NCBI GenBank assembly: GCA_017642855.1
Contig: JAEPOO010000001.1
Location: 1,273,072-1,337,071 of the forward strand
Reading direction: 5' to 3'
From: Pseudomonadales bacterium
GTDB taxonomy: Bacteria; Pseudomonadota; Gammaproteobacteria; Pseudomonadales; Azotimanducaceae
DNA: 64,000 nucleotides
Positions 52,029 to 60,427 of this stretch are shown piece by piece. The translations under genes were made by a program, and so were the position numbers. Numbering within the stretch: position 1 is the first letter of the stretch; every line of letters starts with the position of its first letter. A model generated the notes under the pieces. That model was not told the DNA's origin, did not search any database, and saw only the letters and a list, made by a program, of their open reading frames with translations.

Positions 52029-53063
52029 ATGGCGAATATCGTTGTATGTGCAGATGGAACCTGGAATCGTCCCGAAGAGGACATCGAAAAAGATCACCCG
52101 ACCAATGTATTAAAACTCGCCCGAGGTGTCGCACCAAGCGGTGCAAACAGCAAGCAACATGTCTTTTACGACTGGGGCCTCGGCTCTTACCACAGCGGAC
52201 TCAGTGCGGGTTCAACCGGTCGTGGCATTCACAAAAATATCCTCGATGGCTACCGGTATATTGTTCAAAACTATGCCAACGGAGATGACATCTATTTGTT
52301 CGGTTTCTCTCGCGGTGCATATACCGTTCGCGCCTTGTGTGGTTTGATCAATAATTGCGGCATCATCAAACGTCACGACGCGCGACTGATTCAACAGGCA
52401 TGGGACATCTACAAAAGCCCATCAAAGAAAAATCGTCCAGATGGCAGCGCAGCATCCGACTTTCGATCAAATCACTGCCACCAGCTACGTAATGTCCATT
52501 TTGTAGGGGTCTGGGATACGGTCGGCGCACTTGGCATTCCAATCAGCTTGATGGGCATGTTCGACGGCAACGATGAATTCTATGACAACCGAATGGGTTC
52601 CAACGTGAGTATCGCCCGACACGCCCTGGCCATCGATGAACGTAGAGAAGACTTCGCCCCAACGATCTGGCAACCCAAACCCGGCGTGGATTTAAAGCAG
52701 ATCTGGTTTGCAGGCTCCCATGCAGATGTTGGCGGGTCTTATGAGCCGGACGATGACGGAAAAGCGATTGCCGACGTGCCTCTACAATGGATGCTGGATG
52801 AGGCGAGCTCGGCTGGGCTCGAAGTCGAGCATCATCTGAAGACATCCCTCACCGATGGCACCCTGGCCCAAATGCATGAGTCACGGCGAAAGCTGTATCG
52901 ATTTCGCGGCAAACTGGACCGTGACCTCGTTTATCCAGAGACCCCGATCCGCTTTCATCCAAGCGTCAAGCAGCGCTACGAATCCAACCCCGAATATCGC
53001 CCACCAAAACTAAAAAAGCTGGTCGACGACACCGGTTGGCAAGGGCTGGACGTCGGTACCTGA
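52029..53063 (+). CDS. DUF2235 alpha/beta-hydrolase
   Basis: About 344 residues of the DUF2235 family, which includes the Tle1 phospholipases of type VI secretion. Motifs: VVCADGTWNRPEED at the start, the nucleophile elbow GFSRGAYTVRALCG, FVGVWDTVGALG and WFAGSHADVGGSYE (late His/Asp). No VgrG, PAAR or immunity gene is nearby, so an effector role is not supported by context; a cytosolic lipase or esterase is as likely. ATG at 52029 has GGGAGAGAG upstream. Confidence 0.88.
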   Translation: MANIVVCADGTWNRPEEDIEKDHPTNVLKLARGVAPSGANSKQHVFYDWGLGSYHSGLSAGSTGRGIHKNILDGYRYIVQNYANGDDIYLFGFSRGAYTVRALCGLINNCGIIKRHDARLIQQAWDIYKSPSKKNRPDGSAASDFRSNHCHQLRNVHFVGVWDTVGALGIPISLMGMFDGNDEFYDNRMGSNVSIARHALAIDERREDFAPTIWQPKPGVDLKQIWFAGSHADVGGSYEPDDDGKAIADVPLQWMLDEASSAGLEVEHHLKTSLTDGTLAQMHESRRKLYRFRGKLDRDLVYPETPIRFHPSVKQRYESNPEYRPPKLKKLVDDTGWQGLDVGT

Positions 53064-53199
53064 ATCCGCCAACAGTGCCCTGGCTCATAGTTTTTGGGCC
53101 ATTCGCGTCAGACTGGCGCCAGCTTCATCCCCATTAGAAAGTCAGGTAACTCGTGGTTTTCGGCGATTTCGCGCTGGGCATCGCGTTGGCATGCTCATT

Positions 53200-53237
53200 G
53201 TTGTCAAATGACAACGAACATAAGCTCCCCGGGGAGC
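53200..53237. promoter_or_regulatory. Two palindromes before the response-regulator gene
   Basis: GTTGTCA-AA-TGACAAC (53200-53215) is a 7-bp inverted repeat, operator-like. GCTCCCCGGGGAGC (53224-53237) is a perfect 14-bp palindrome that contains the GGGGAG ribosome site of the ATG at 53244, so a hairpin in the mRNA would hide it. Confidence 0.45.
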
Positions 53238-53243
53238 ACGACA

Positions 53244-53630
53244 ATGGCAGACAAACAGAAAATTATGATTGTGGACGATGAGCCGCACATTCTGGACTTC
53301 TACTGCACCGTACTCACGAATAATGGTTACCACTGCGTGTGCTACAGCAGCGCAGAGCATGCCTTAAAGGATCTGGACGACAGCTTTGATCTTCTGATCA
53401 CTGACAATCGAATGCCGGGAATGACGGGTATCGAATGCCTGGAAGAAGTTATAGAAGACCGGGAGGACCTCCGTCGCATCATGATCACCGGCTCTTACGG
53501 AACCCAGGAACAGATGAGCAGCATTCTGGACAATGGTCTGGCTCACTCAATGTTAAACAAGCCCTGCGGTATGGATCACTTTATGACCGCAGTTAAAGAG
53601 CAGCTTGCCATCAGCGAGGGTAACGCCTAA
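53244..53630 (+). CDS. Single-domain response regulator
   Basis: A 128-residue CheY-like receiver domain: KIMIVDDEPHILDFY (acidic pocket), phosphoacceptor Asp in LLITDNRMPGMTG (about residue 53), Thr/Ser in IMITGSYG and Lys in LNKPCG. No output domain, so it acts through partners. The frame extends upstream to 53094 but MADKQK with GGGGAG is the evident start. No histidine kinase is in the window. It overlaps the stop of the convergent MFS gene by 4 bases. Confidence 0.9.
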   Translation: MADKQKIMIVDDEPHILDFYCTVLTNNGYHCVCYSSAEHALKDLDDSFDLLITDNRMPGMTGIECLEEVIEDREDLRRIMITGSYGTQEQMSSILDNGLAHSMLNKPCGMDHFMTAVKEQLAISEGNA

Positions 53631-54925
53631 GTGTTCGCCTGCGCCCTCGCTATGTCTTCTTTCAGCGTTCTGGCGCCAACAAAGTAGTGGAATGCACACC
53701 AGATATTCACTGTACCGAATATCATTAGCGAGTATCGCAACGACTCTTTTCCGTACTCCGTACTGAGCACATCACTCAATATACCGACACCCTGTGGCCC
53801 AATACCCATGCCAATAATGTTCAGCATAAACAGCGTAATCGCTGCAGCAACTGCACGCATTTCCGGTGGAACCAGAGATTGAATCATGGCGAAGGTCGGT
53901 GCCAGGTAAAAGCCTCCAAAAAAGGCAGGTATCAGATAGATTAGAATGGCATTTGTGAAATCCTGCATCAGGAAGAACAAGACCAAAAACGGCACCAGAC
54001 CGCCTTTGCCAATGGCGACAACCCAGGCAAACCAGCGTACATCTCTCGCCGCCAACATATCCGCAAACTTACCGGCGGTAAAAGTACCGATACCTCCTAC
54101 GATGCCACTCACTAGCGCCAGCGTTAGGCCAACTTCCGTTTGCGAGAGCCCATGGGATCGAACAAAGAATGCGGGTAACCAGAGTGTCATCCCGTAACCA
54201 ACGAAACCCGCAAGTGAACTACCAAAAATCACATGCCGTGCCGCTGGTGTTCGCCAAAGATGTCGTGCGACATTCATAAAAGGCGGCGCATCGTTCAAAG
54301 ACTGTTGGCTGTCTGACGCACCACGAACCGGCTCATCAACGGTCAATCTGACCAGAAGCGCGATAAGCAGGCCTGGCAAGCCAACCACAATAAACGTTGT
54401 CCTCCAGCCCCAGTGTTCACTCATCCAGCCACCGCCCAGATACGCAACGAGAAGACCAATGTTAATACCCATGGCGTAGATGCCCATCGCAGTGCCGCGC
54501 TCGGATGCTGGGAACATGTCGGAAATCATGGAGTGCGTCGGAGGCGTCGAGCCTGCCTCTCCAATACCGACACCAATTCTCGCAAGCGCTAGCTGCGCAA
54601 ATGACTGGACATAGCCACAGAGCACCGTCATACCTGACCAGACAGTGATTGCTATCGTGATGATATTGCGCCGATTACCTCGATCAGCCAGCATGGCAAT
54701 GGGTATACCCAGGGTGGCATAAAAAAGCGCAAAAGTGATACCTATCAGAAACCCCATCTGTGTATCACTAGCTCCGAGGTCTCCTTTGATGGGCTCAAGG
54801 AGAATACCCATGATCTGGCGATCTACATGACTTGAAACATAAACCAGCACCAGCACGCCAAGCGCATACCATCGATACCAGGACGGCCGCTCCCGCGCCC
54901 GGCTGTTCGTTACAGTTTCTGTCAT
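53627..54925 (-). CDS. MFS transporter, spinster-like (paralogue)
   Basis: Twelve-helix carrier of 432 residues, clearly related to that at 24.5 kb: VYVSSHVDRQIMGILLEPIKGDLGASDTQMG, GIPIAMLADRGNRR (motif A) and LARIGVGIGEAGSTPPTHSMISDMF. Substrate unknown. Alone on the minus strand, 19 bases after the CBS gene stop, so it may be co-transcribed with the CBS protein. Confidence 0.88.
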   Translation of the reverse strand: MTETVTNSRARERPSWYRWYALGVLVLVYVSSHVDRQIMGILLEPIKGDLGASDTQMGFLIGITFALFYATLGIPIAMLADRGNRRNIITIAITVWSGMTVLCGYVQSFAQLALARIGVGIGEAGSTPPTHSMISDMFPASERGTAMGIYAMGINIGLLVAYLGGGWMSEHWGWRTTFIVVGLPGLLIALLVRLTVDEPVRGASDSQQSLNDAPPFMNVARHLWRTPAARHVIFGSSLAGFVGYGMTLWLPAFFVRSHGLSQTEVGLTLALVSGIVGGIGTFTAGKFADMLAARDVRWFAWVVAIGKGGLVPFLVLFFLMQDFTNAILIYLIPAFFGGFYLAPTFAMIQSLVPPEMRAVAAAITLFMLNIIGMGIGPQGVGILSDVLSTEYGKESLRYSLMIFGTVNIWCAFHYFVGARTLKEDIARAQANT

Positions 54926-54944
54926 GAGCGACTTCTTGGGTTGC

Positions 54945-55394
54945 TCAGCCCTCTCCCCCTTGGTCTTCGTACATCACGCTTTCCATCTCCTCAATCGTTG
55001 AAGATTGTTCTTTGATGATGGTCTTCATGATGTCACCGAGGGTAATCATGCCAACCGGTCCCTGGTTATTGATAATAGGTAGGTGTCGTATTTTTCTTTG
55101 GGTCATCATCGCCATGCAGCGATCCAGAAGTGTGTCTTCTTTGGCGAAAACAACGTCCGCTGTCATGATTTCACTGACTTTGGTCGATTTGCTGGCCTTG
55201 TCTTTAAGGATGACCTTACGAGCATAATCTCGCTCTGAAAGAATACCGGCAAGGGTGGACTCACTACTTGTAACAACAAGTGCACCGACATTTTTTTCTG
55301 CCATCAGTGCAACCGCATCGAAAACCGTGGAGTCTTGATCAGTGGTCCAGACGTTGCGGCCTTTTTCGTCGAGGATGTTTTTTACTGTGCTCAT
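54945..55394 (-). CDS. Tandem CBS-domain protein
   Basis: About 149 residues with two CBS modules: TVFDAVALMAEKNVGALVVTSS...LAGILSERDYARKV and LLDRCMAMMTQRKIRHLPIINNQGPVGMITLGDIMK. Such proteins bind adenosyl nucleotides and often regulate enzymes or transporters. The ATG at 55394 (MSTVKNIL) is chosen over 55439, with AGAAGG upstream. Confidence 0.9.
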   Translation of the reverse strand: MSTVKNILDEKGRNVWTTDQDSTVFDAVALMAEKNVGALVVTSSESTLAGILSERDYARKVILKDKASKSTKVSEIMTADVVFAKEDTLLDRCMAMMTQRKIRHLPIINNQGPVGMITLGDIMKTIIKEQSSTIEEMESVMYEDQGGEG

Positions 55395-55663
55395 AGCCAA
55401 CCCTTCTTGGTGAGGTTTCTCTAACCTTAGATTGACCATCAGTTTTTGGCAACCAGCCCCAGCCCTGCGAGTATCAAGACCTGCCGGCCACCTTCATTTC
55501 ATCGATACAGCAATTCGGTTCATCGACGGCCTAAAACACTCGTCAGAAGTTCCGCTCAACTCACCGCAATTTGCAAACCTTTTTTCGTCACTTACGTCTT
55601 AATAGGCACAGGTCAGATGAGATGACATCAACCTGAAACCAAACAACCCAAAGGGAGAGCAAC

Positions 55664-55984
55664 ATGAAAATTCGTCAAACCTTCACCACTGCAATCACTG
55701 CCGCCGCCTTATCGCTGTCTCTGGGTGCAAATGCAGCCATGATCAAAGGTACACACGGCTCAGTAAGCGTTGACCTGGCAGATCTTGATCTGACCACCGT
55801 AGACGGTCAGCAGATCATGCACGCGCGTATTAAGAAAGCAGCGAAAGAAGTTTGTGGTTCGCAGGACTACAAGACAGCAGGTTCTTTAGAGAACTATCGC
55901 AAGAACAAGGCCTGTTTCAACGATGCAGTAACCGCCGCGGCAGATTCGGTGGATCACCGATATCTCACGGCTGCCGCCCAATAG
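55664..55984 (+). CDS. UrcA-family exported protein
   Basis: A 106-residue protein with a signal peptide (AITAAALSLSLGANA) and the UrcA pattern: SVSVDLADLDLTTVDGQQIMHARIKKAAKEVCGSQ and a second cysteine in NKACFNDAV, probably a disulfide pair. Function unknown. GGGAGAG precedes the ATG. The 269 bases upstream hold no gene. Confidence 0.85.
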   Translation: MKIRQTFTTAITAAALSLSLGANAAMIKGTHGSVSVDLADLDLTTVDGQQIMHARIKKAAKEVCGSQDYKTAGSLENYRKNKACFNDAVTAAADSVDHRYLTAAAQ

Positions 55985-55997
55985 AGAGTTCCTAAGG

Positions 55998-56047
55998 CGC
56001 GAGCACCCCAATGATCGCGCTCCACCAGTGGGCGACTTCGGTCGCCC
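55998..56047. terminator. Hairpins between convergent genes
   Basis: GGGCGAC-TTCG-GTCGCCC (56030-56047) is a 7-bp stem with a UUCG tetraloop, very stable in RNA; no T-run follows. A second inverted repeat GCGCGA/TCGCGC lies just before it (about 55998-56021). Likely a 3'-end stabilising or terminating structure. Confidence 0.5.
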
Positions 56048-56052
56048 GCGTC

Positions 56053-56463
56053 CTAACGAATTACCCCGTAGACCCGCTGCGGCTTAATCCTCAAAATCAC
56101 CCGCTGCTGTGTTTCCAGCCAGTTCTCAAAGTCTTCAGGTTCCTGATAACCTGAATCTTTGATGTTCTCAAAAACAAGCCGGGTCGTTCTGACCAGGTCA
56201 TCCGACTGGATCGTCACGACACCTTCGACGGCAACGAAATTAAACGGTTCTTCGTTGTTGATGATACAAAGATTCACTCGGACGTCATTTTTTAGCGTTT
56301 TCGTTTTGAAGGTCATTCCTGGCGTACTGACAACCAGGTCATCGCCATCTCGCGCATAGGCCACAACAGAAGACACTGGACTACCGCTTTGGCGCAAGGT
56401 TGTTAGAATCGCCCAACGATACTCGTCAATAAATGCCTCAAAAGCCTGATTCTCCGAAATCAT
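56053..56463 (-). CDS. FMN/F420 split-barrel (PNPOx-like) protein
   Basis: About 136 residues from ATG at 56463: FEAFIDEYRWAILTTLRQSGSPVSSVVAYARDGDDLVVSTP, then KTKTLKNDVRVNLCI and a C-terminal RVILRIKPQRVYGVIR. This arrangement is that of the PPOX class with F420 or FMN cofactor. Divergent from the next split-barrel gene across 62 bases. Confidence 0.82.
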   Translation of the reverse strand: MISENQAFEAFIDEYRWAILTTLRQSGSPVSSVVAYARDGDDLVVSTPGMTFKTKTLKNDVRVNLCIINNEEPFNFVAVEGVVTIQSDDLVRTTRLVFENIKDSGYQEPEDFENWLETQQRVILRIKPQRVYGVIR

Positions 56464-56525
56464 CTTTGCCTGCCCCACTTGTTTATAATGCCAAGACGTT
56501 ACCGCAATCAGCAAAAGGTGTCTGC

Positions 56526-57032
56526 ATGCCACGCCTCAACCAACAAGAACAGACCACGTTTCTCGAAACACCCGGAATACTATTGCGCATTGCATGCGTC
56601 AGAGCTGATGGCAGCCCGCTGGTCACACCAATCTGGTTCATCTATCACGACGACGCCATTTGCTTTACGCCACGCGCTCAATCCGAGTGGTTCGGCTGCT
56701 TGAAACATGATCCTCGAGTGAGCCTGTGTATTGATGAGCAAAATCTGCCCTACCGAAAAGTCATCGCAGAAGGCTCAGCAGAGCTGGTTCACGACCTTGG
56801 TGAAGATGACCGCTGGCGGGATCTGTACCGCGAGATTGCAAAACGGTACGTACCTGCGGAGGCGGCGGAGGACTACGTTCAAAATACCATTGATCAGGAA
56901 CGTGCCCTGTATCGGCTACCGATGGACAAAGCGACGGTGAAAAGCTGGCGCATGCCTCATGAAGGAGAGGATCAAACTGGGATCTGGCACCAGCGCTATT
57001 ACGCACCTGGCACAAAATTCTCGAGCGACTGA
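56526..57032 (+). CDS. FMN/F420 split-barrel (PNPOx-like) protein
   Basis: About 168 residues from ATG at 56526: TTFLETPGILLRIACVRADGSPLVTPIWFIYHDDAICFTP, KHDPRVSLCIDEQNLPYRKVIAEGSAEL and a C-terminal MDKATVKSWR. AAAGGTG is upstream. Its 3' end overlaps the convergent DUF938 gene by 34 bases. Substrate unknown. Confidence 0.82.
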   Translation: MPRLNQQEQTTFLETPGILLRIACVRADGSPLVTPIWFIYHDDAICFTPRAQSEWFGCLKHDPRVSLCIDEQNLPYRKVIAEGSAELVHDLGEDDRWRDLYREIAKRYVPAEAAEDYVQNTIDQERALYRLPMDKATVKSWRMPHEGEDQTGIWHQRYYAPGTKFSSD

Positions 57033-57664
57033 CTCTGACGCCTGAAAACAAGCAGCTGATTATTGGCTGGCATCGGGTTATCTTCACTCAGGGTTAGACC
57101 AAATTTCGCCGCCCCTGCTATCAGCATTTCGATATCACGAATTCCCTGATGGGCTTCCTGAGACTTCAGCCAGCCATCGAATTGCTCATTAGAAGCCGTT
57201 GTGAACTCTCCTCCATATTTGAATGGCCCGTACACGACAAAAACACCAGCATCGGAAAGCGACCGATCAACGCCCGAGAACATCGGTTCAATCAAATCAG
57301 CGGGCATGATGTGAAAAACGTTCGCACAAAACACTGCATCAAAGATTCCGGGGATATCGAAAGAACTGACGTCCAGGTACAGTGGTGTTGCAAGATTGGA
57401 GAGTGTTACCTGAGCCAGGTTTGCCTGAAGAGAAGCAAAGTAAGGTCCCCTGTCGGAAGGCTGCCACTGGATTTTTTTCAGTGCATCCGCCACGTAAACG
57501 GCGTGTTGACCAGAACCACTACCAATTTCCAATAGACGGTCACCATCATTCAGCAAGCGTTGCAATTGCTTCAGAATGACCGCCTTATTGTTGTCTGCTG
57601 CACGATTGTACCGCTTGAAGCCAGCGCTGACTTCATTCAGGTTTTGTGACACACTCGAAGACAT
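56999..57664 (-). CDS. DUF938 SAM-dependent methyltransferase-like protein
   Basis: A 221-residue protein: RYNRAADNNKAVILKQL, SAM loop LLEIGSGSGQHAVYVADAL, WQPSDRGP, FDAVFCANVFHIMP and VVYGPFKYGGEFTTASNEQFDGWLKSQ, all characteristic of DUF938. Substrate unknown. Confidence 0.9.
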   Translation of the reverse strand: MSSSVSQNLNEVSAGFKRYNRAADNNKAVILKQLQRLLNDGDRLLEIGSGSGQHAVYVADALKKIQWQPSDRGPYFASLQANLAQVTLSNLATPLYLDVSSFDIPGIFDAVFCANVFHIMPADLIEPMFSGVDRSLSDAGVFVVYGPFKYGGEFTTASNEQFDGWLKSQEAHQGIRDIEMLIAGAAKFGLTLSEDNPMPANNQLLVFRRQSQSLENFVPGA

Positions 57665-57701
57665 TCTTTAATTTATTCAGTAACAAATTTGAGGGAACCG
57701 C

Positions 57702-58001
57702 ATGGCCGCTTACTTTATCGCACAGTACGTTGTAAAGAACCCAGAACTCTATATGGAGTACTCCGCAGGTGCGGGACCGACTCTCGCTCAATATGGTGGC
57801 GAACTGGTGGCATTTGATGTCGCGGCAGAGGCCGTCGAAGGTGAAGCACCGGGTCCTCAAACTGTCATCATCAAGTTTGAAGACACAGAGAAAGCAAAGA
57901 CCTGGTACAACAGCCCGGAATACCAGGCGGTTGTGAACAAACGACTGGAAGCCACAGAAGGTTACTCCGTGATCTCCCAGTCAATGAACCCTGGCGGCTG
58001 A
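57702..58001 (+). CDS. DUF1330 family protein
   Basis: A 99-residue ferredoxin-like fold protein: AYFIAQYVVKNPELYMEYSAG, GGELVAFD, TVIIKFEDTEKAKTWYNSPEYQAVVNKRLEAT. Matches DUF1330, related to ABM-type dimeric barrels. Function unknown. GAGGGA precedes the ATG; promoter-like TTTAAT lies upstream. Confidence 0.85.
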   Translation: MAAYFIAQYVVKNPELYMEYSAGAGPTLAQYGGELVAFDVAAEAVEGEAPGPQTVIIKFEDTEKAKTWYNSPEYQAVVNKRLEATEGYSVISQSMNPGG

Positions 58002-58046
58002 GCCAAGAACTTCGCACCAACGACCGGGTTCGCCCTCGCGCGCAGG

Positions 58047-58080
58047 GAGATCTCTGGATCTCTCCGCTACGGTCGAGATG
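58047..58080 (-). repeat. Reverse copy of the dispersed CATCTCGAC repeat
   Basis: On the minus strand the copy begins CATCTCGACCGTAGCGGAG and continues with GAGATCC. It shares CATCTCGACCG and the CGGAG-GATC end with the copy next to selC (37053-37101). Located between convergent genes. Confidence 0.5.
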
Positions 58081-58091
58081 CAGGGCGTCAG

Positions 58092-58547
58092 TTACGCCCG
58101 CCAGACCCGTTTGTTCACGCCACCAAACATTTCTGACAACTCGACTCTGGTCGGCGTCACTTTGATCGCAACAAAACCAGGATCAGAGGGACCCGCGGGC
58201 CAGAAGTCTTTCAAGTCATAGTCCAACGCATCCCAGGCGTGGGCTTTCGTTTCATCATCCATGAATAACTCTGCCGTACCTCGACACATGATGTGAATGA
58301 AGTTCGGTGGTGACACCTGCCACTGAATGTCGACTTCAGGGGCATTACCCATCTGCTTTGCTTTAGGTGAATCAGGCGACGTGGCTAACCAAAGCACGTC
58401 ATCTTCCCAGGTTGGATGCACCATTCGGACCCTGGGGCCGGTTTTGCTTTGCGTTGCCCAGGCACACCAAATCGCTTCCGCGCTGGCTTTGCCGACATCT
58501 GCAAAAAATGCGTCTTTATCCGCGGCGGTTACTTCTATTTCTGACAT
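58092..58547 (-). CDS. FMN-binding split-barrel (PNPOx-like) protein
   Basis: A 151-residue protein: WCAWATQSKTGPRVRMVHPTWEDDVLWLATSPDSPKAKQM, VDIQWQVSPPNFIHIMCRGTAEL and VAIKVTPTRVELSEMFGG. The barrel pattern of PNPOx-type flavoproteins is clear. It starts 5 bases after the P450 gene stop, so it is in the P450 operon and might act on the same compound. Confidence 0.82.
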   Translation of the reverse strand: MSEIEVTAADKDAFFADVGKASAEAIWCAWATQSKTGPRVRMVHPTWEDDVLWLATSPDSPKAKQMGNAPEVDIQWQVSPPNFIHIMCRGTAELFMDDETKAHAWDALDYDLKDFWPAGPSDPGFVAIKVTPTRVELSEMFGGVNKRVWRA

Positions 58548-58552
58548 CTTGT

Positions 58553-59818
58553 TTACCTTTCTTGATAAGTCAAATTCAGGTTGGGCAGACCCCGAAGAAT
58601 AAAGCTTGGGTCCGCAACCGGTCGTCCTTTGGAAGCATCGAGAGAAAACGCTCCGAAATGCTCCAGCAATTCGTAAAAACCGATATTAAGTTCTTGTCTG
58701 GCTAGGGGGGCACCGATACAAAAGTGCACACCAGAGCCGAACGCCATCTGCATGCCGGCTTTCGCGCGCTCGACATCCACGTCGTCGGGATTCTCAAACT
58801 GACGCTCATCACGGTTGGCTGCGCCGTAACGAAGCATGAGCATGTCACCTTCTTTGAGCGCGTAACCGCCAAGCTCAGTATCTCGAGTCACGACCCTTGG
58901 CAGCCCCTGAACCGGCGCCTCAATTCGCAGAGTTTCTTCGACGAAGGTCTTGATGAGCTTTTCATCGCCGCGAATCTTGTCCTGAATCTCTGGATTGTCG
59001 CAAAGCGCTAGCATGCCCCAACCAAAAGTACTGGTCGTGGTTTCGTGTCCTGCCACCAGGAACTGGTTCAGAATCGACAAAATTTCGCCATGCGTAAGCT
59101 CTCGATCCGCTTCTTCCAGCTTCGAGTTAGCAAGAATCGTGATCATATCTTCCTGCGGGTCTTGCCGCCGCGCCTCAACCAATCCAATAAGGTACTTTTG
59201 CAGGTCCAGTGCAATTTGCCCCCTTTCAATGATCTGCTCGGGCGTCAGTGGCGCCATCTTGAGACCAGCAGCAGCGGCAGTCGCTGCCGGGTAAAAGAAG
59301 TCGCGGTCCTCCACTGGAATGCCGAGGCGATCAGAGATAATTTCGAGCGGCACCGGGAACGCAAAGTCTTCCATGAAATCGCCATCGGATTTCCCTTTCA
59401 TCGTATCGATGTTTTTCATGATCACCGCGCGCACCTGATCCTCACTCTTTTTGACCTGAGAACCTGTAAACAACTGTGATACCAGTGAACGAAATTGTGT
59501 GTGCTCTGGCTCATCAAGCGTCAGCATGGTCGGCGGGATCTCAACCATCTGGGATTCGATATCCATCGCTTTTTTCTTCTGATCATCCGACAGCGTCGAA
59601 AACATCAACTCTCTGGCACCGCCAAGGAACCGATCGTACTTGGATGAAAAATCATCGGTGCGTTTGATGGCTTCTCTCAGCAGGTCATATCGAGTTACCA
59701 CATGAAGATTCATTTCAGCCATGAAGTAAATCGGCGATTCATCGCGAAGCTGCTTGTAGGCGGGATAGGGATCGATCAGATTTTCTGGGCTGAACAGCTG
59801 CACGTTCAGTTCACTCAT
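58553..59818 (-). CDS. Cytochrome P450
   Basis: P450 of 421 residues: I-helix FLVAGHETTTSTFGWG, ExxR in VEETLRIEAPVQGLPR, haem loop AFGSGVHFCIGAPLARQ. Different family from that at 18.3 kb. On the minus strand it follows TetR and SnoaL-like genes and a tandem palindromic repeat. Redox partners are not adjacent. Substrate unknown; the context of SnoaL and a flavin protein suggests a steroid-, polyketide- or terpenoid-like compound. Confidence 0.93.
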   Translation of the reverse strand: MSELNVQLFSPENLIDPYPAYKQLRDESPIYFMAEMNLHVVTRYDLLREAIKRTDDFSSKYDRFLGGARELMFSTLSDDQKKKAMDIESQMVEIPPTMLTLDEPEHTQFRSLVSQLFTGSQVKKSEDQVRAVIMKNIDTMKGKSDGDFMEDFAFPVPLEIISDRLGIPVEDRDFFYPAATAAAAGLKMAPLTPEQIIERGQIALDLQKYLIGLVEARRQDPQEDMITILANSKLEEADRELTHGEILSILNQFLVAGHETTTSTFGWGMLALCDNPEIQDKIRGDEKLIKTFVEETLRIEAPVQGLPRVVTRDTELGGYALKEGDMLMLRYGAANRDERQFENPDDVDVERAKAGMQMAFGSGVHFCIGAPLARQELNIGFYELLEHFGAFSLDASKGRPVADPSFILRGLPNLNLTYQER

Positions 59819-59877
59819 GGCGTGGCCTTCGGGTCATAGGAAACTGCAACAAGACTACCGAAGGGATTGAAACTCAG

Positions 59878-59992
59878 TCAAGGAAACCGTCAGACCTGAC
59901 GGTTCAAGGAACCGTAGTACCTGACGGTTCAAGGAACCGTAGTACCTGACGTTTCAAGGAACCGTAGTACCTGACGGTTCAAGGAATCACGG
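59878..59992. repeat. 25-bp tandem repeat with internal palindrome, about 4.6 copies
   Basis: Full units at 59898-59922, 59923-59947 and 59948-59972 (one substitution), with partial units on both sides. Each unit contains ACGGTTC-AAG-GAACCGT, a 7-bp inverted repeat, followed by AGTACCT. The array fills most of the gap between the SnoaL-like gene and the P450 gene and runs to the SnoaL stop codon. There are no spacers, so it is not CRISPR. It could be a multi-copy operator or mRNA hairpins. Confidence 0.85.
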
Positions 59993-60427
59993 TAGCGGCG
60001 TCGCGATCCCGCTCATGTCACCCCTGCCCTCATCGTTATAGAGCACGTGATAGCTGCGCTTATTGAATAACCAGATACCGTTCTCTTTCACATACTCATC
60101 TGCATAAGTGCCGACATTAAAGAACCCGTTTTCTGCACCTTGGGGTATGAGATGTTCTGCCAGATACCAACGGCCCGTGGCCTCATGGCCCTGTATCTGG
60201 AGTGTGCCCTGATAAACGAGTTGCACCACAAATTCGAAGGAACTCATGGCGCCATGCCACGTATTGACAATGTTCTCGACACCTTCGATCGGATGACCGC
60301 GAAGCACCCAGACACCGTCTTCCGCCCAGGTACTCGACCAAAGATGACCATCACGCCGATTTACGGCATCCGCATAAACCGATACGAGATGACGTATAGC
60401 GAGTTCGTCTTCGACCGGGTTAGTCAA
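59987..60427 (-). CDS. SnoaL/NTF2-like protein
   Basis: About 146 residues of NTF2-like fold: DELAIRHLVSVYADAVNRRDGHLWSSTWAEDGVWVLRG, VYQGTLQIQGHEATGRWYLAEH and a C-terminal WLFNKRSYHVLY. Often isomerase, cyclase or dehydratase in catabolic and polyketide loci. The TTG at 60427 is preferred: AAAAGG lies 6 bases upstream and it overlaps the tetR stop by 8 bases; a more upstream ATG (60478) would overlap tetR by 59. Confidence 0.82.
   Translation of the reverse strand: MTNPVEDELAIRHLVSVYADAVNRRDGHLWSSTWAEDGVWVLRGHPIEGVENIVNTWHGAMSSFEFVVQLVYQGTLQIQGHEATGRWYLAEHLIPQGAENGFFNVGTYADEYVKENGIWLFNKRSYHVLYNDEGRGDMSGIATPLP

Noticed and set aside
59878..59992. CRISPR array
   Set aside because: Units are contiguous without spacers and no cas genes are present.
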